Part shown: piece after piece, positions 35,801-48,576 of the stretch | Position numbering within the stretch: the first letter of the stretch is position 1 | How the letters are laid out: every line of letters starts with the position of its first letter | Assembly: GCA_964035545.1 (NCBI GenBank) | Contig: OZ037767.1 | Span: forward strand, 6,038,207 to 6,102,206 | DNA: 64,000 nt | From: Bugula neritina | Taxonomy: Eukaryota; Bryozoa; Gymnolaemata; Cheilostomatida; Bugulidae | Direction of reading: 5' to 3' | Translations under genes and position numbers: made by a program | Notes under the pieces: model-generated | Told to the model about the DNA's origin: nothing | What the model saw: only the letters and a program-made list of their open reading frames with translations | The model's database searches: none

Positions 35801-37418
35801 CAGTCTATCTCGTGCAGCTTCACTAGTTTTAAATTTTCTAAGTATGCCATATGTGACAGGGCCAATGTTGGCGAACTGTATGATAATTGTGAAATATGCT
35901 GGCAAATTCCAACCTTCCGGTTGCCTGAAATTAGATGACAACATGGCATTTGTTAATTTACATACAACTAAACTTAGCGTATCAGCACATCTCGATATCA
36001 ATCTGTTTTTACTAAATTGCTTTTTTAATCATCAATATTTGATTATTATTATTAATACTAATTTTATTCAAGATCAATTAAAAGTTGCATATAATATTTG
36101 GTAAAAATACGTCCAGTTTTTGAAACTTATCGCAACATGGCAGTTATTTGGTTATCATTTAAAATTTATCTAAAGACTCTAAGGCAACTTTCCCTCTCAA
36201 ATACTCAATACTATTATATACTATATCTAGAAATACAAGCTGTTGTTTTGTTCCAAAAAATTAGGGTATATTTTAGCTCAAACTTCAATGCAGCCACAAA
36301 TATCTATTGATGTGAAGTAAGGTCTGTCAAAACTTTGTCCTGGATACAAGCATGCACCTATGTAGATACAGTAAATGCTAGTTGATTAACTAAATATATA
36401 TTGAACCAATTATTGAGTATTTTTTAAAACTAAACGGTGAAACTGATAAATTAAGCCAGGCAAGATAAAGCTATTAGAAAATAAACTTTAATAATTTAGC
36501 CATAAGTTACACATACAATAAATTTCACACCAACAACAGTAATTTGTACAAGAATAATTTCCTTGCTGCTTTTCTAGCATATGGACTAATAAGTGACTGA
36601 TATTATATATTTATATATTTTATATTGAAGCAAGGTTTGTGATGCTATAGCATAAAACACTGACATGTGAAACAAATGGAAAATTTTGAATTTCTAAAGG
36701 CTTGCTACCTTGCACAACCTTGGCAATATTTTATATAAGATTTATGCCTCTTGTTTTGTTATTCGCCGAGAATGACCAAGCAACTTTAGAAAGCTGTGAG
36801 CAGGTGTTAGAATAGGACAATTTCTAAAACTCAAACTTTGCCAGCAAGCAGCAAGTGAACATTATAAATTCTCAAATTTTACAGTTACTTCAAATCCCCA
36901 GTTCCCATGATTTGAATATAACTTTGTGCGGGATGAATTTGTGGTTGCTTGCGTTAACCTATATAAAAACTTCCAAAAGTTTATGGTCACCATCCCTGTG
37001 AGAAACCCCGATGAAAGGGGTTTGTTAAAGCATGAAAGGGGTTTGTTAAAGCGGGCTAAGGACTTATTTAGATGAGGCACAGGAGCAATTATGACTGAGT
37101 GCTTTTCCTAGCATCACCAATGACCTTTGTCAGGGTTTGAACCCATGACTTCATGCTTGCTAGGCAAACGCCCTAACCCCTAGACCACCGCTGCTCCCTC
37201 TTGCGTTAACCTACATATATGCATGGAATGAAAAATCTATTTTCATTAGCCGAAGCATTGAGGCAGAGTAAATATTTTACATATTTGCAGCATTCATGAC
37301 AGGTATCTACTCACTTGTGCACCATAATAGGCAGCTCTACATACAGTCCACTGATGTCCATCCAGGATGACCATCCAAACACAATGAATAATAAAAAGAC
37401 CAACACTTTGGTATCCAT
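32835..37418 (-). CDS. SLC52A: SLC52A riboflavin transporter, copy A
   Basis: Five minus-strand exons, 37418-37315, 35924-35713, 34707-34083, 33776-33587 and 33029-32835 (intron phases 2, 1, 2, 0), give 441 residues, the usual RFVT size. RFVTs import riboflavin (vitamin B2) across the plasma membrane. Family motifs appear in order: FGWSSWMDISGLYVELPI, PEGWNLPAYF, GVEHSTV with [54 protein letters not shown] and a last helix ending SASPC. Three N-glycosylation sequons (NTT, NST, NAT) follow the GSGEYEC loop. The GLY-W-V-ELP motif of the family reads GLYVELP here. The C-terminal intron 4 is almost filled by two mobile elements. It is a tandem paralogue of copy B and shows no frame break. Confidence 0.94.
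33147..33280. mobile_element. MITE with CAGTGCTCCCTC-type ends, internally deleted copy
   Basis: The left end CAGCACTCTCTCCATATCTCAC and right end GTGAGATACGGAGGGGGCACTG form an inverted pair. Longer copies with the same ends lie at 54984-55192 and 61142-61349. This copy lacks the central AAAATGGC region. It sits in intron 4 of transporter A. Confidence 0.82.
33329..33525 (+). mobile_element. tRNA-derived SINE, diverged copy
   Basis: It has GATGTTAGAGCACGAGG, a G-run at about 33364-33376, TTTAAATCTC as a decayed B box, ATTGGTGATGTTAGGAAGATC, and a tail TCTCACAGGAATATGGACTG. Same family as 12464-12669. Lies in intron 4 of transporter A. Confidence 0.8.
36966..37200 (-). mobile_element. tRNA-derived SINE, minus strand, with tail duplication
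   Basis: The full family structure is reversed, with head GTGGTCTAGGGGTTAGGGCG (minus strand) at 37200 and tail at 36966. A 17-bp duplication starting TTGCGTTAACCTA flanks it at 36949-36965 and 37201-37217 with one mismatch. The tail block GAAAGGGGTTTGTTAAAGC is tandemly duplicated inside the element. Lies in intron 1 of transporter A. Confidence 0.9.
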
Positions 37419-38768
37419 GTTCTTTAGTTTTACTTGACTTTTTCTTAATTCTTCTTTTTCTAATAGAAAACCAACAAACAATCATTTTTCTGGTACAAAA
37501 CGTCCCTTAAGGCATGAGTGGTAACTTTTAATCATCAATTTCTACATATATGAAAATAAATTTTATTGTTTCTCGCAGATATTTTTCTTCTGCTATACAA
37601 TCCTTGGTGACAGTGGACTACCATGTCATACAACCCCAAACCCCCCAGGCTACAGCTTGTACGCAATAACAATGTACAAAAGTTGTTACTATTCTATAAC
37701 ATGTGTGTAAGTATAACTTCAGAATTGCAGTTTTCATTCACATGCAGCAGTATGATTAGTACTCTTACCTATAAACTTCTTTTTACCTGCAGCCCACTCA
37801 ACCTCTAGTTAGCATTGTCAACAAATGCCATATAACTCTAACCTGTGACAAATTGAAACAATTCCATATGAAAGTTAGATTGTAACATGATGTTGCAGTA
37901 CTTAAATCTGGCACCAATTGCAAATACGTGTGTATTTGATAATCATCAACTATAAAAATAATATAATACATTGGGAATTTAAACATACCCTTTCATGCGC
38001 AGAAATAGTGGTACATGCACATTATTGTAGTTACTTTAAATACACAGATTAACAACTATTATAAGCAAATATTGCCCTACATTGACAGTTAGATTAATTT
38101 GCCACTGGAATGACATTGTATGAATATTTTATTCCTTTCACACACCCGCTGTTTTCACTGACAAATTTATATGTAATTTTTACAGCTTGTGTCAATAAAG
38201 TTCTTACAATGAGTAAAGTTTTGCTCAAGATTCCTGAACTCCAAAAGCTGCTAGTTGACTTTCAATGGCAGCTCCCCCTAGCTGCTTCTATATACTAGTT
38301 TGCATAATCAAAGAGACAGTAACTCCAATAAGAAAGATTTCCTTAAATTGTATTTATTATAATGCTACAGAAAGTGTACAGTAGGTAGTTCAACTTATAT
38401 CCGATACCACTTGTTTAACAAATTATTATGGGCGAGATTCAGTTTGACTCATCACAAAGCAACCCAGTAAAAAATAACATAATAACATAGGTATCATATA
38501 TAATCCGAGATCCATCAGTTGTTAAATCATCCTTGACACTTCCGAATCAGTAGTCTTGGAAAGGGGGAAAAAAGAGGTACACAAATTTTAGTTAGCTCAG
38601 ACAGGTATGAGATCTTTACACTAAAGTGTGTGAAATTTCAGTCAGACCTACTCTCTCCCCACCAGCTATGATCCCTGCTAGTACTCTACTCTGCCCCTTG
38701 ATTGCTATGCAGTGGAGACCTACCTAATTGCTCAGTGCTAAATGTCTGGACTCTAAGGGGTGCACTTA
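37419..38768. other. intergenic region between the tandem transporters, first part
   Basis: The 5' flank of copy A. AT-rich; no further gene or exon found. Confidence 0.5.
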
Positions 38769-38925
38769 GGAGCAGTAGCGGAGAAATTGAGATAGCATAA
38801 GTTCTTTAATTTTATTATTAAATTTTGATTTGGGGCGAGGGTTGAAATTCTTTCGAGACCATAACTTTATTTGCTACATTTTTAATCTAGAACTCAGGCT
38901 TTTCTCAATTTCTTTCTTACTTCAC
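38769..38925 (+). repeat. 150-bp interspersed repeat, copy 2
   Basis: Starts GGAGCAGTAGCGGAGAAATT and ends near AATCTAGAACTCAGGCTTTTC. Same family as 16856-17012 and 49162-49310. Confidence 0.82.
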
Positions 38926-40148
38926 CTATCTTAGGGCTGATTTAACTGTGGCTTAATCATGTCTTTGGGCTGCTACTTCAGGTTAACTTTGGGCACGGTT
39001 AGGTAGTCTAAAGCTGTATGTCTGTCATATAGGACTGTTATTCTAAGGTAGTTATAGGTGGGAGATGGTAGAGAAGGTGATCTTTTACTTTCTCTCAAGG
39101 AGTCTAACCCCACATGCACATGTATATGGTTATACTGTATACAACCTACCTACTACTATTATTGTCATTGCAGGGGAAACAACTTCGGAATAATTGAAGA
39201 CTGTGATATGCATTGAACTATAAGTTATAGTTTCAGTTCAGTGGTGATATGATATACATTTTAATACAGTTAACAGCTAACCAGAAACATATTTAAGAAT
39301 ACAAAATTGCTTTCATTTAATGGGCCAATTTACACACTCAAAATCTTCAGTTTTTAGCTTTTTTTTACAATTTAGCTGCTAATGTGGATTGGTTTTTGCT
39401 CTAAACTGTAGAGTGTAGACACAACTTCAGAGTTGCATAAAATGTGACAAGAGAAGCTAATTCCTATAGAAAATTAGCCAAAAATCAAATATTTACATTA
39501 TGAACAAATTTGAAATCTTATTATATTTTATTGATTGGGCCAACATGGCTGCAAATAAATGAAAGGCGTTAAGATAATCCAAAACTCTGTAACCAGAAAA
39601 AAGTAAAACAAGTATGCTTCTAAACGATAATAAATTATCTTTTGAATAAAACTACAGATAAAACCTTTGTTTTTATAGATTTGAAAGACCAGCACACTAA
39701 AGACACTATTTTTAGAGCAAATAGTTCAGAATCAATTTGAAAACATTGTGAAAGATGAAAGAAGTTGCACAGAATGTTAAAATACAGTTTAAACAAGTGA
39801 AAAAATTCCATTAGTTTATGGTTCAGAAAATAAGCAAATTCAAAAAATACAGAATTGACAGCAAAAAAGTTAAAGAAAAGTACTATTCAATACCATGGCA
39901 TACCAACTGATAATAAACCGAACATTATATTATATATTAGTTTATTATATCACACATATGTTTTACTATTACTCATTGAAATACCAACAGTAAAAATATA
40001 TATTAAAGCACGTAAGAATAGCACACCAGTGAAATGTATATATGCACAACACTTGCTATGAGCTACAAATAATACTACAAAAGGTAAAACATTTGCATAT
40101 AATATTTGGCTAGACCTGAAGAATTGGACACATTTGGCACATGGGCAT
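38926..40148. other. intergenic region with a partial fold-back repeat
   Basis: About 39318-39420 shares ATCTTCAGTTTTTAGCT and ACAATTTAGCTGCTAATG with the arms of the fold-back element at 46949-47359. A minus-strand AATAAA at 39941-39946 could be the poly(A) signal of copy B. No gene found. Confidence 0.5.
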
Positions 40149-43100
40149 TTAGCAAGAAGGGGCAGGTGTAAACAGCTGAGCTACAGTGGTGCATATGAAA
40201 GCTACAATAGCTCCAACACATGAACCAATCTGTGTGACCACACCAGCCCAGAATAATGCTGAATGACCCTTCTTTAGTAGTATACTGGATATGTAAACTT
40301 TTAGATAGGAGACTACTGCTGTGAATATAATCCATACAAGCACCTGCAATCACCAGCAAGTAATGACATATAATTGTACAGGACAGTTGAGATGCTTCCA
40401 ATGACACAATAATTATGTGTGTCAACATAGCCATTTGCTACACAAACAGATATCCATAAAATATAATTACTTGTGAAGCATTTCTGGCAAAAATAATTCC
40501 AGCTGAGTTGTTCAAACTGTCCCTCCTTTACATTGGGATACATAAATTTGGACAAAAATCAAATATGCAATAAAAGTATTGTCAAGCAATTTGATTGTTC
40601 GCCAGATGTGAAATTAAAGAGCAATTGCTGGACTCTATCAAAAAGCAACTAATACCCTTCATTGCTACTCTTACAATTGTACTACCTAATGAATAAATGA
40701 ATTGATTTTGGCAAAGCAGACCCCATTTTCTACAGCATGCAGCCTAAGGTCATAAGGTCAAAATATTCAAGATCATTAAGTGGAGGGCAGTGAACCTGCT
40801 TTACAAATTCTCCTGGTAAATTAAAGTATGAGATAACACCATATCAAATAACTCACCATAAAAACCGCCGCTGCTACTCCCTCTACTGGGGGTGTTGGAC
40901 TGTAACTGGCGATTACTATTATATATGCGGCAGAAGCCATAGCAACTGCAGTCAGAATGTTGAGGACTACAAAGCTCTGACGGAAGGCACAGAATCCCAG
41001 AAAGCAGGCTAGTGGGTTGGCCACCATCGCCAGTTTAACACCCAAACTGAAACATTCAAAAGATATCTTCATATTTTGAAATAAAATTTTTTACAATCAA
41101 GTCTTAAACTTAGTGAATGACTAAAATCGGCTAGAATAGAAGATATACACTGATACAAAGGAGAACAAGATGAAATGGCATAAGCTAACAAGGTAACAAG
41201 CATAGGGTACAAAGTATTATACCTGTAGTAAAGCTGGCCATAAGGGAGAAGGGAGTATATCTGTATGGAAGGCAGCGCTCCATTAGCTAGGCAGCTGACG
41301 AGTGCCATCACACCCAACAGACTGAAGTATTGGATGGTAGTCAAACCACTTTTCTGACCCCCACTAATCATAGGAGAACCTGAATCCACCACTGGCAGGG
41401 TAGCTTGTGATTCAGTGACTGTAGAGTTAGCAAAACGTTCGGAGCCTGTGTTGGAACTTTGATAGCCTTTTAGATACTCAGGCTTATCACAGACCTCGCT
41501 ACGACAGTAGCCGCTGTACCTCAGCACTATAAACGCCAGGATGGAGAGAAACAGCATGCAACACAACACCACAAAGAAATCCTGCACTGGAAAAAGGAGC
41601 GGATAATAATTTGGCTGAATTGAGGAGGTGCCATTTGTGGTCTGATTGACGCAGCTATATTCTCCTGAGCCTTGAATGAATGCAAGGGCTGTGGGCAAGA
41701 GACCACTGAGGCCTTCACCAATGTAAAATGGAGTCATGTAGATGGCCTTGAACCGTGAGAGAAATGGTAGAAATGTAACTGATGACGTGCAGTCCACTAG
41801 TGATAGGAAAAACACCAACACTAGCAGCACTGTGCTATGCTCCACACCACCTAAAATTCAAAGTAAAGTGGATGAAATGCACAACTGTACATTCTGTACA
41901 TAATATAAAAATATACAGAAATAGTTTGAATACTCATCATAAAATTAGAAACAGATTAGTTAAGTATTTCATATACTCGAGTTACTATGTGGAATGCAAG
42001 TTTTGAAAGAGCTTTCGTTTCAACATGTTTTAAGAATTCAAATTATTGACATTTAAACAGGAATAAATTTTCAATAGCATGCCATTGCAAAAAATAAATC
42101 CATCACTCTATTATTCATTACTGAATCTCTCAACAAACTAACTTCTTGTATTACAATTACAGAAAATAAAAATGTGGTTTGAATTAAAAAAATTGATTCA
42201 TGTGCAGCAGTTACCTATGAAAGACGTCTCATGCCAAAAGAAAGCTAATAAAAGTGTGGCTAACATCCCTACACCAGTGATGATAAAAATAGTAACAGTT
42301 TCAAGGATTTGGAGTCCCCCATCTTCAGAATTTAGAGGACGTCTCCTACATAAATACTTAACAAGCCCATAAGCTAAAGGGCCAATATTGGCTAGCTGAA
42401 TCATCACGGTAAAATATGAGGGTAGGTTCCAGCCTTCAGGCAACCTACAACATATAGTAGAACTATGTTTCACTGTTTCACAGACAAAACTTTCTCATTA
42501 CTTTATATTGTTGCAGATATTATATTTATGCTGAAGAGACTACACTTGGTTGAGGGCTAAAACTATCTCTATTTGTAAATCTTCATCTTATATATATACA
42601 GAACATGACATCATACAGTTGCCAAACATCGTCTCATTCATGCAGTAATAATAAACAACTCTATTGCATTCTGTAAACATTCAAAACGTACAATTACTAA
42701 CAAGTTCATCCGGAATAAACATAGAAATATTTGTTTTTATAAACAACACAATTAAAAAAACTGAGTTAATACTTCAAATGAAAACAAACCAAATAACTTT
42801 GCCTCATACTAGTACTACTCAATCACATGATGCTTCAGAGGGACAAAACATGAGCAAAACAAGATTTACTAAATCAGTTAATTTCAGCCCATCAACATCT
42901 ACCAAGGAAATTTCACTTTGCAATTTAAAAGTCTTAAAAACTAATTGACTAAAAATAAGGAATAGATGAATAAGAAAAACCTATATGAAAGCAATATTCT
43001 ACAATGCTAATTTTTAGTAGCTAATTACTCCATACAAATATACTAAAACGACAGAAACATTTCTTACTGGTGCACCATGACTGGGAGCTCCACCCACAGT

Positions 43101-43174
43101 CCATTCACATCTATCCATGAAGACCACCCAAACACAATAAACAGGAGAATCGTAATGACTGTTTTTACGTTCAT
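40149..43174 (-). CDS. SLC52A: SLC52A riboflavin transporter, copy B
   Basis: Five minus-strand exons, 43174-43068, 42444-42215, 41850-41223, 41046-40857 and 40343-40149, give 449 residues with the same intron phases (2, 1, 2, 0) as copy A. Exons 4 and 5 have identical lengths in both copies. Motifs include [57 protein letters not shown] with NQT and NGT sequons, [30 protein letters not shown] and a final helix ending PAPSC. Copy B keeps the family-typical NG(I/L)WVELP and LPEGW, where copy A has SGLYVELP and QPEGW, so B looks more conservative. Exon 2 is six codons longer than in A, in a charged loop. About 2.7 kb separates the copies. Confidence 0.95.
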
Positions 43175-45782
43175 TATAAGCAAAGGATGCGCCTGAAAAA
43201 AAATGATAGGATTGATTATGTAAAGTAAGTTTATTTACATTATTTACAATAAGCAAGCTGCTGCTACAACTTTAACAGAATAAAAGAGTTGAAAAAACAA
43301 ATTCGACAGAAATTTAGTAAAGATTATTGTTACCATTAATGGCAACATGGGTTAACAGACTTATGAGTTACAAATTACGCTATGACTATCATACTAGATT
43401 ATCACTATATAATTAACATTCTTTAGATTCTTGTTGCACCAATGTGTAGCATAATTATAACTTCTAAATGCTATTTCAAGTTTAACTTCAAAACAATCAG
43501 AATATTATCTCCTTTTACTTAATCAGAAACACATACTTTCAGAAACAAAAAAGTCAGACACTTGAAAGAGGAGCATGTTATAACCCTCATTAAAAACCAA
43601 AGCTTTTGATCATCAGATGAAATAACCATTATCAAAGTAGAAGTTGATTAAAATTTGAGAAACTTCAAATCGAAATTTTCTAAGATCAAACTACCTGTTT
43701 TATTAGGTCTGCTACCCTTATTAATGTTTCATTTTAGCAACTACTGAATTATATATACTAACACTTATGACAATCCAACAAAAAATCAATGTTATATTTA
43801 ATAGATATAAAAATGTTCTTATGATGGCTATTCTAAATATCAACATGAAATATATAATTCTGATGCTGGTAAAATTTAATAACATTATACGAAGTTGAAC
43901 ATGAATACGAATATACATAATAGGTATCTGCAATATATCAGTTATAATAAGTATAATTACATTCAAAAAATCAACTAATAGTGGTTATTAGCAATAGTTT
44001 TATTGGACTACGCTATATTTGATTATGATTATAACTGTTCAACAATATGAAAAGGAATATTAATCTTTTATTTTTTAAACTTTACATTCACACTCAATCT
44101 TCATGATTAGCATAAAATTAACTTAACTTATCGACGGTATTCACTGGTGCTATCTTAATCATACATGTATATTTTATGACAATTATCATTATTTTCAAAG
44201 CTTATCTCCACAATTAAGAATCAGCACTAACATATTGTATATTGTATATTTTATCATTTATGAGCACAATAACTATAACTATAAGCATTATCACTTTGTT
44301 ATCTTTCAATATGCAGTTCTAATCAATATGAATGAAAACTATTCCTATTAAAACTATTCGGATTCCTATGTGAGAAAAGTCTTGAAAAATAAACTCTAAT
44401 ATACAAAACTAATAAATTAAAATAAATAAAAAAGTATACCACTTGGCAGTTACACTAATTTAGTAGTTTACCATAGGTATCACCTAAACGACCATCTCAA
44501 TCTAATAGTAGTCCTAATTACTATTAGATCTAAAGTTAGTATTACAAAAATGATATAAATCTAAATATCAAAATCAACATGATTATCAGACTCAGCCTGT
44601 CACTAAGATTATGAAATTCAAATAGAGCATCAGTGAGGATTAGATTAAGATATGCAACGCCAACATCAAAAGTAAACTTGTGTAAATCTAATGACTAACA
44701 CAAACTCAAGACTAGAGTAATTTCAACTTACTCCCAACTCAAAGCCACTACTCTGTACTCAGTTGTTTAACTTAAGCCGTTTCAGTTTTAGTTTATTTTA
44801 AAGCTATTCTTACTTTTACAATTACTCTTAAGTCTTAGGGCTAGGCTAAAACTTGGTATTTTACTTGATTATCATTAACATTATGAATTAATTTACCCTT
44901 AACTTTAATTTTAGGTGATTACTGACTATAATTGTCAATTAAATTAGATCTGCTAGTAATGAAGTACTAGCAGTACAACTACAGGTACTAGTAGTACCAA
45001 GTCTAAGTACTTCTAGTTCTAGCGAGTAAAATAAAGAAGTGCGTGCATCAAGTCCAACTTATAATTACCGCTGAGGTTACTTTTATTTATCAATCATCTA
45101 TATTCTATAATCTATAGATAGTGCAAGCGTTGGACTATAACCTTATATTATAGTTTCAGTTCAGTGAGTGTAACCAATACCAAAACTCCAAATTTATCAA
45201 TACAAAGTGAAAGTGCACCATCTATTTAAGCGCATCCTTAGCCTAAGTTTTGTTTTGACAAATTTAAGAGCGTTATAAACATTAGTTTCGCACGATCTTC
45301 TTCCACAAAATGACCAAATTTATAAATTGTTATTGAAACTGAACTACAGTGAAGGCCAGTTGTCAAGGAGTTGGCTCGTTGTAGTAGATAACTCTATGTT
45401 GTCGTATATATTGTAGCAACTGTTGTATTTAGGAACAAAAATATAAATGAAACGAAATTGAAAATATTCAATTTTTTTAAATACAACAGGTAATTTTTTG
45501 AATTTTATAAATTTGTTATACCGAGCTAAACAAGCGTCTGAATTTTATTGTTTGCAGAGTTATCCTCCCATAACAAATTTCACGTCGAAAGTTTGTACAA
45601 ATTGAAAAAAGCGTTTTCCATTGAATTCTTTTTTGTGAATGTGGAATAGTTATACCTGATTAATCAATTGATATTTATTTTAAAATATTGTCATTATGAA
45701 CATCAATATGAATATAGTCATAGCGAGAATGCAATTTGCCACCAGCTAATTTTTTCAAGCGAAAACCAGCTTCTAAATTTAG
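43175..45782. other. gene-free stretch upstream of transporter B
   Basis: AT-rich. No exon, SINE or MITE recognised. Short ACT/AGT-rich runs (AGTACTAGCAGTACAACTAC near 44965) foreshadow the tract that follows. Confidence 0.45.
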
Positions 45783-46380
45783 AGTGAGTATAACTATAGG
45801 TATAGTCTATAAGTATAAGACTAAGTATAACTATAACTATAACTATAAGTATAAGTAAATGTAATACTAATAGTAATAAGACGTATGCCGGTATGGTATA
45901 ACATTAACTATAAGTAAAAGTACTAGTGCTACTATATAAACCTGGATCTAACACTGGAAGTGGGATTCTGAATTAGTTTAGAATAAGAGTTAGTCTTAAA
46001 GTAAGACTGCTAGAGTTAGACTTAAAGTTGAGACTCAGACTAACCGTGACTAGAACTTTAGTTAAGATTTAGATTTCAAGTTTAAAACTTCAACTGGCTC
46101 CAGTGTCCAATAATAATCATTAAAGATAAATGATTAATAGTTGATATTATTGCTTAATCACTGAGACAATCACAAAGACATTTTAATTTTCAAAAAGTTA
46201 GAGTATCACTATGACTATGACTATCGGTAACACTAACAGTAACTGGAAGTTTAACACTATCACTATGACTAATACTAATAATAATAGTATTAGTGATAGC
46301 ACTAATGCCAATGCAATAGTAATAGTAATAATTATACTAGTAGTAAAAACTATTAACTTTTACTTGTAACACTAACTGTC
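45783..46380. repeat. degenerate ACTATA/AGTAAT low-complexity tract
   Basis: Contains (ACTATA)n at about 45830-45855, then interrupted runs of AGTACT, AATAGTAAT and ACTATGACTA. No fixed period over the whole tract. Similar to 30440-31120. Confidence 0.6.
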
Positions 46381-46948
46381 CTCCCAGAGAATCAGAATAG
46401 CCATGTTTTTAATACTTATGTGTTAGTTTATTATTCTAATAATCACTGCAAAGTAATTAACATTAATCGTTATCATAATGAAAAAAGTACACAATTAATA
46501 TCCTATTAAAACGCAAATAATTTAAAAAACTCTTCACAAAATGTTAATTGACATTAGCTACTAAGTTGAAAAAATATGATAAGTAAAGCCTTTTAAAGTT
46601 TAAAAATACAACACAGTCACAACTTCCTTGCTGAAAGTTCAGAATGAAAATGGTCCTTCTAGAATAAGCTGAACTGATTGTCTTTCTAAAATGCACTAAA
46701 ACTGAACTAATCAAATATTGATAGTTTATCCCAATGCAACTTGTAATTGCATGGCTTCTTGTGTTCATAAATATTGTTTTGTTATTATAGAGGTCTTTTA
46801 ATTTGAGATGATAGTGATAGGTAGTTATATGGTGATATGTGTAGTGAGACTAAATCAACAGCTGGGGTTACTGCAGACAAACAAATAGAAAGAAAAGTTT
46901 TAAATTCAAGAACACTACAATACTATGAGTAGTAATTCCAATAATAAT
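46381..46948. other. gene-free stretch
   Basis: AT-rich; nothing recognised. Confidence 0.4.
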
Positions 46949-47359
46949 GGGTCATTTTACTTAATTTAGTACACACTGGATATCTTCAGTTTTTAGCTAT
47001 TTTTCCCAATTTAACTGCTAATGGACATAGATTTTTTGGCCAAAACTAGTAAAACACCAATAAATACACCTAAATAATCAAAGTTCTTTTTAATTTTGCT
47101 TCATTTCCCATGTTTTTTCCTAATTATTCAGCTACTTTTGGTTGGGGACCATTACGGTTTTTTTGTAACGGTCTGCATTCCTAATAAGCTAAATATATAA
47201 GAAAAAACATGGGAAATGAAGCAAAATTAACAAGAACCCTAATTGTTTCGGTGTATTTACTAGTTTTGGGCAAAAAGCCATGTTCATTACCAGCTAAATT
47301 GTAAAAAATAGCTAAAAACTGAAGATATCCAGTGTGTACTAAATTAAGTAAAATGATCC
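46949..47359. mobile_element. fold-back element with about 170-bp inverted arms
   Basis: The left arm (about 46949-47130) and right arm (about 47185-47359) are imperfect reverse complements through most of their length. They share TCATTTTACTTAATTTAGTA, TGGATATCTTCAGTTTTTAG and GCTTCATTTCCCATGTTTTT. The unpaired centre is short (about 50 bases) and no coding sequence is present. Arms differ by scattered substitutions, so it is older than the 11293 MITE. Target-site duplication unclear. A single-arm relative lies at 39318-39420. Confidence 0.8.
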
Positions 47360-48576
47360 TAATACGGTAATACTAATACTAATAATAATAGTTAATATTA
47401 ATAGTAACATTATTGTGACGCTACTTTAACTCAAAGTCATATAGTGATTATTTTAGTCTTACTGACTTGATTGTAACTGCCATCTCAGAGAGTATATCAC
47501 ATTTGAGTTTGAGTTCAAATGAGTTCATAGTTATATTTGTAGTGCTGATATATATGTTTAGCATATGCATAGTTTATTCTATTGTACTAAATGACTAAGC
47601 AGTAATCAAGTATCAACACCATAAGACTGTAATTTAATCATCATCACAAAGAAGGACTGACACTAAATATATTGAATAGAAGTGAAGGTGCACATGTAGC
47701 CTATAACAACTAAGTAATTTACTTTTAGCTGTTTATTATACAAAATAAAGTTTTAAGGCATCAGCATAAACATGAATCCTGTAACTAACAATACATTATG
47801 TGTTTATGATGATCTACACATGCCTTTTGTATAGTAAATTTATCACGTAAGCTGCTAAATATTAAATGTCAATATATCATGGAGGTAGCACAACCTCATT
47901 ATTGAAGGTTTTAAATTCAACTAATCCTTTTAGAAAAACTGCTAGATGTATTATTTGCATTGCAAATTGCAGCAACATAAACCAAACAGTGCAATTACCA
48001 TGCAAATCCAGCTAGATTATTTATGTCATATAGTTACAAGTATACAATACTTTGGTGTGGTTTAAAATTTTAGAGTATAATAAGTGTTCACGGTGATCAT
48101 CTCATTTACATTATTTCATGTTTAAATAATAATGATCAATAACTAATGTCGTTAATGTGAAAGTGTAATTTATAATTATATTTAAATATATGTTTACAAG
48201 CTTGCAATTTAGTTATGAATAAGTATACAAGAAACATTGTGGTTTTATTACTTTATTAAGCAAAGTAATTAACTAATATTTCGGGCACCACTGTGCCCAC
48301 CTTCAGAGTAACAATGAATGATTGAAATATAAAAGTTATGATGTCATAATCTTGAAAATCTTGAAAGTAAACAACAAAATAGGGAAAATCTAACCCAGTC
48401 AGATTACAACTATTCTCTTGTTTCCATTCATACTAAGTTCATCCTTGACCTTGTAGGCAGCTCACTTCAGGGAATAGTTTACAATATATGTATGGCATTT
48501 GTACCAAGTATCTGAGGCAACTGGAGTCGACTAACACTAACTTTTTCATTTCACAAAATTATTCTACGCAAAAATC
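47360..48576. other. gene-free stretch upstream of the FHA gene
   Basis: AT-rich. Probably contains the promoter of the FHA gene, but no clear TATA box or other promoter element could be assigned. Confidence 0.45.
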
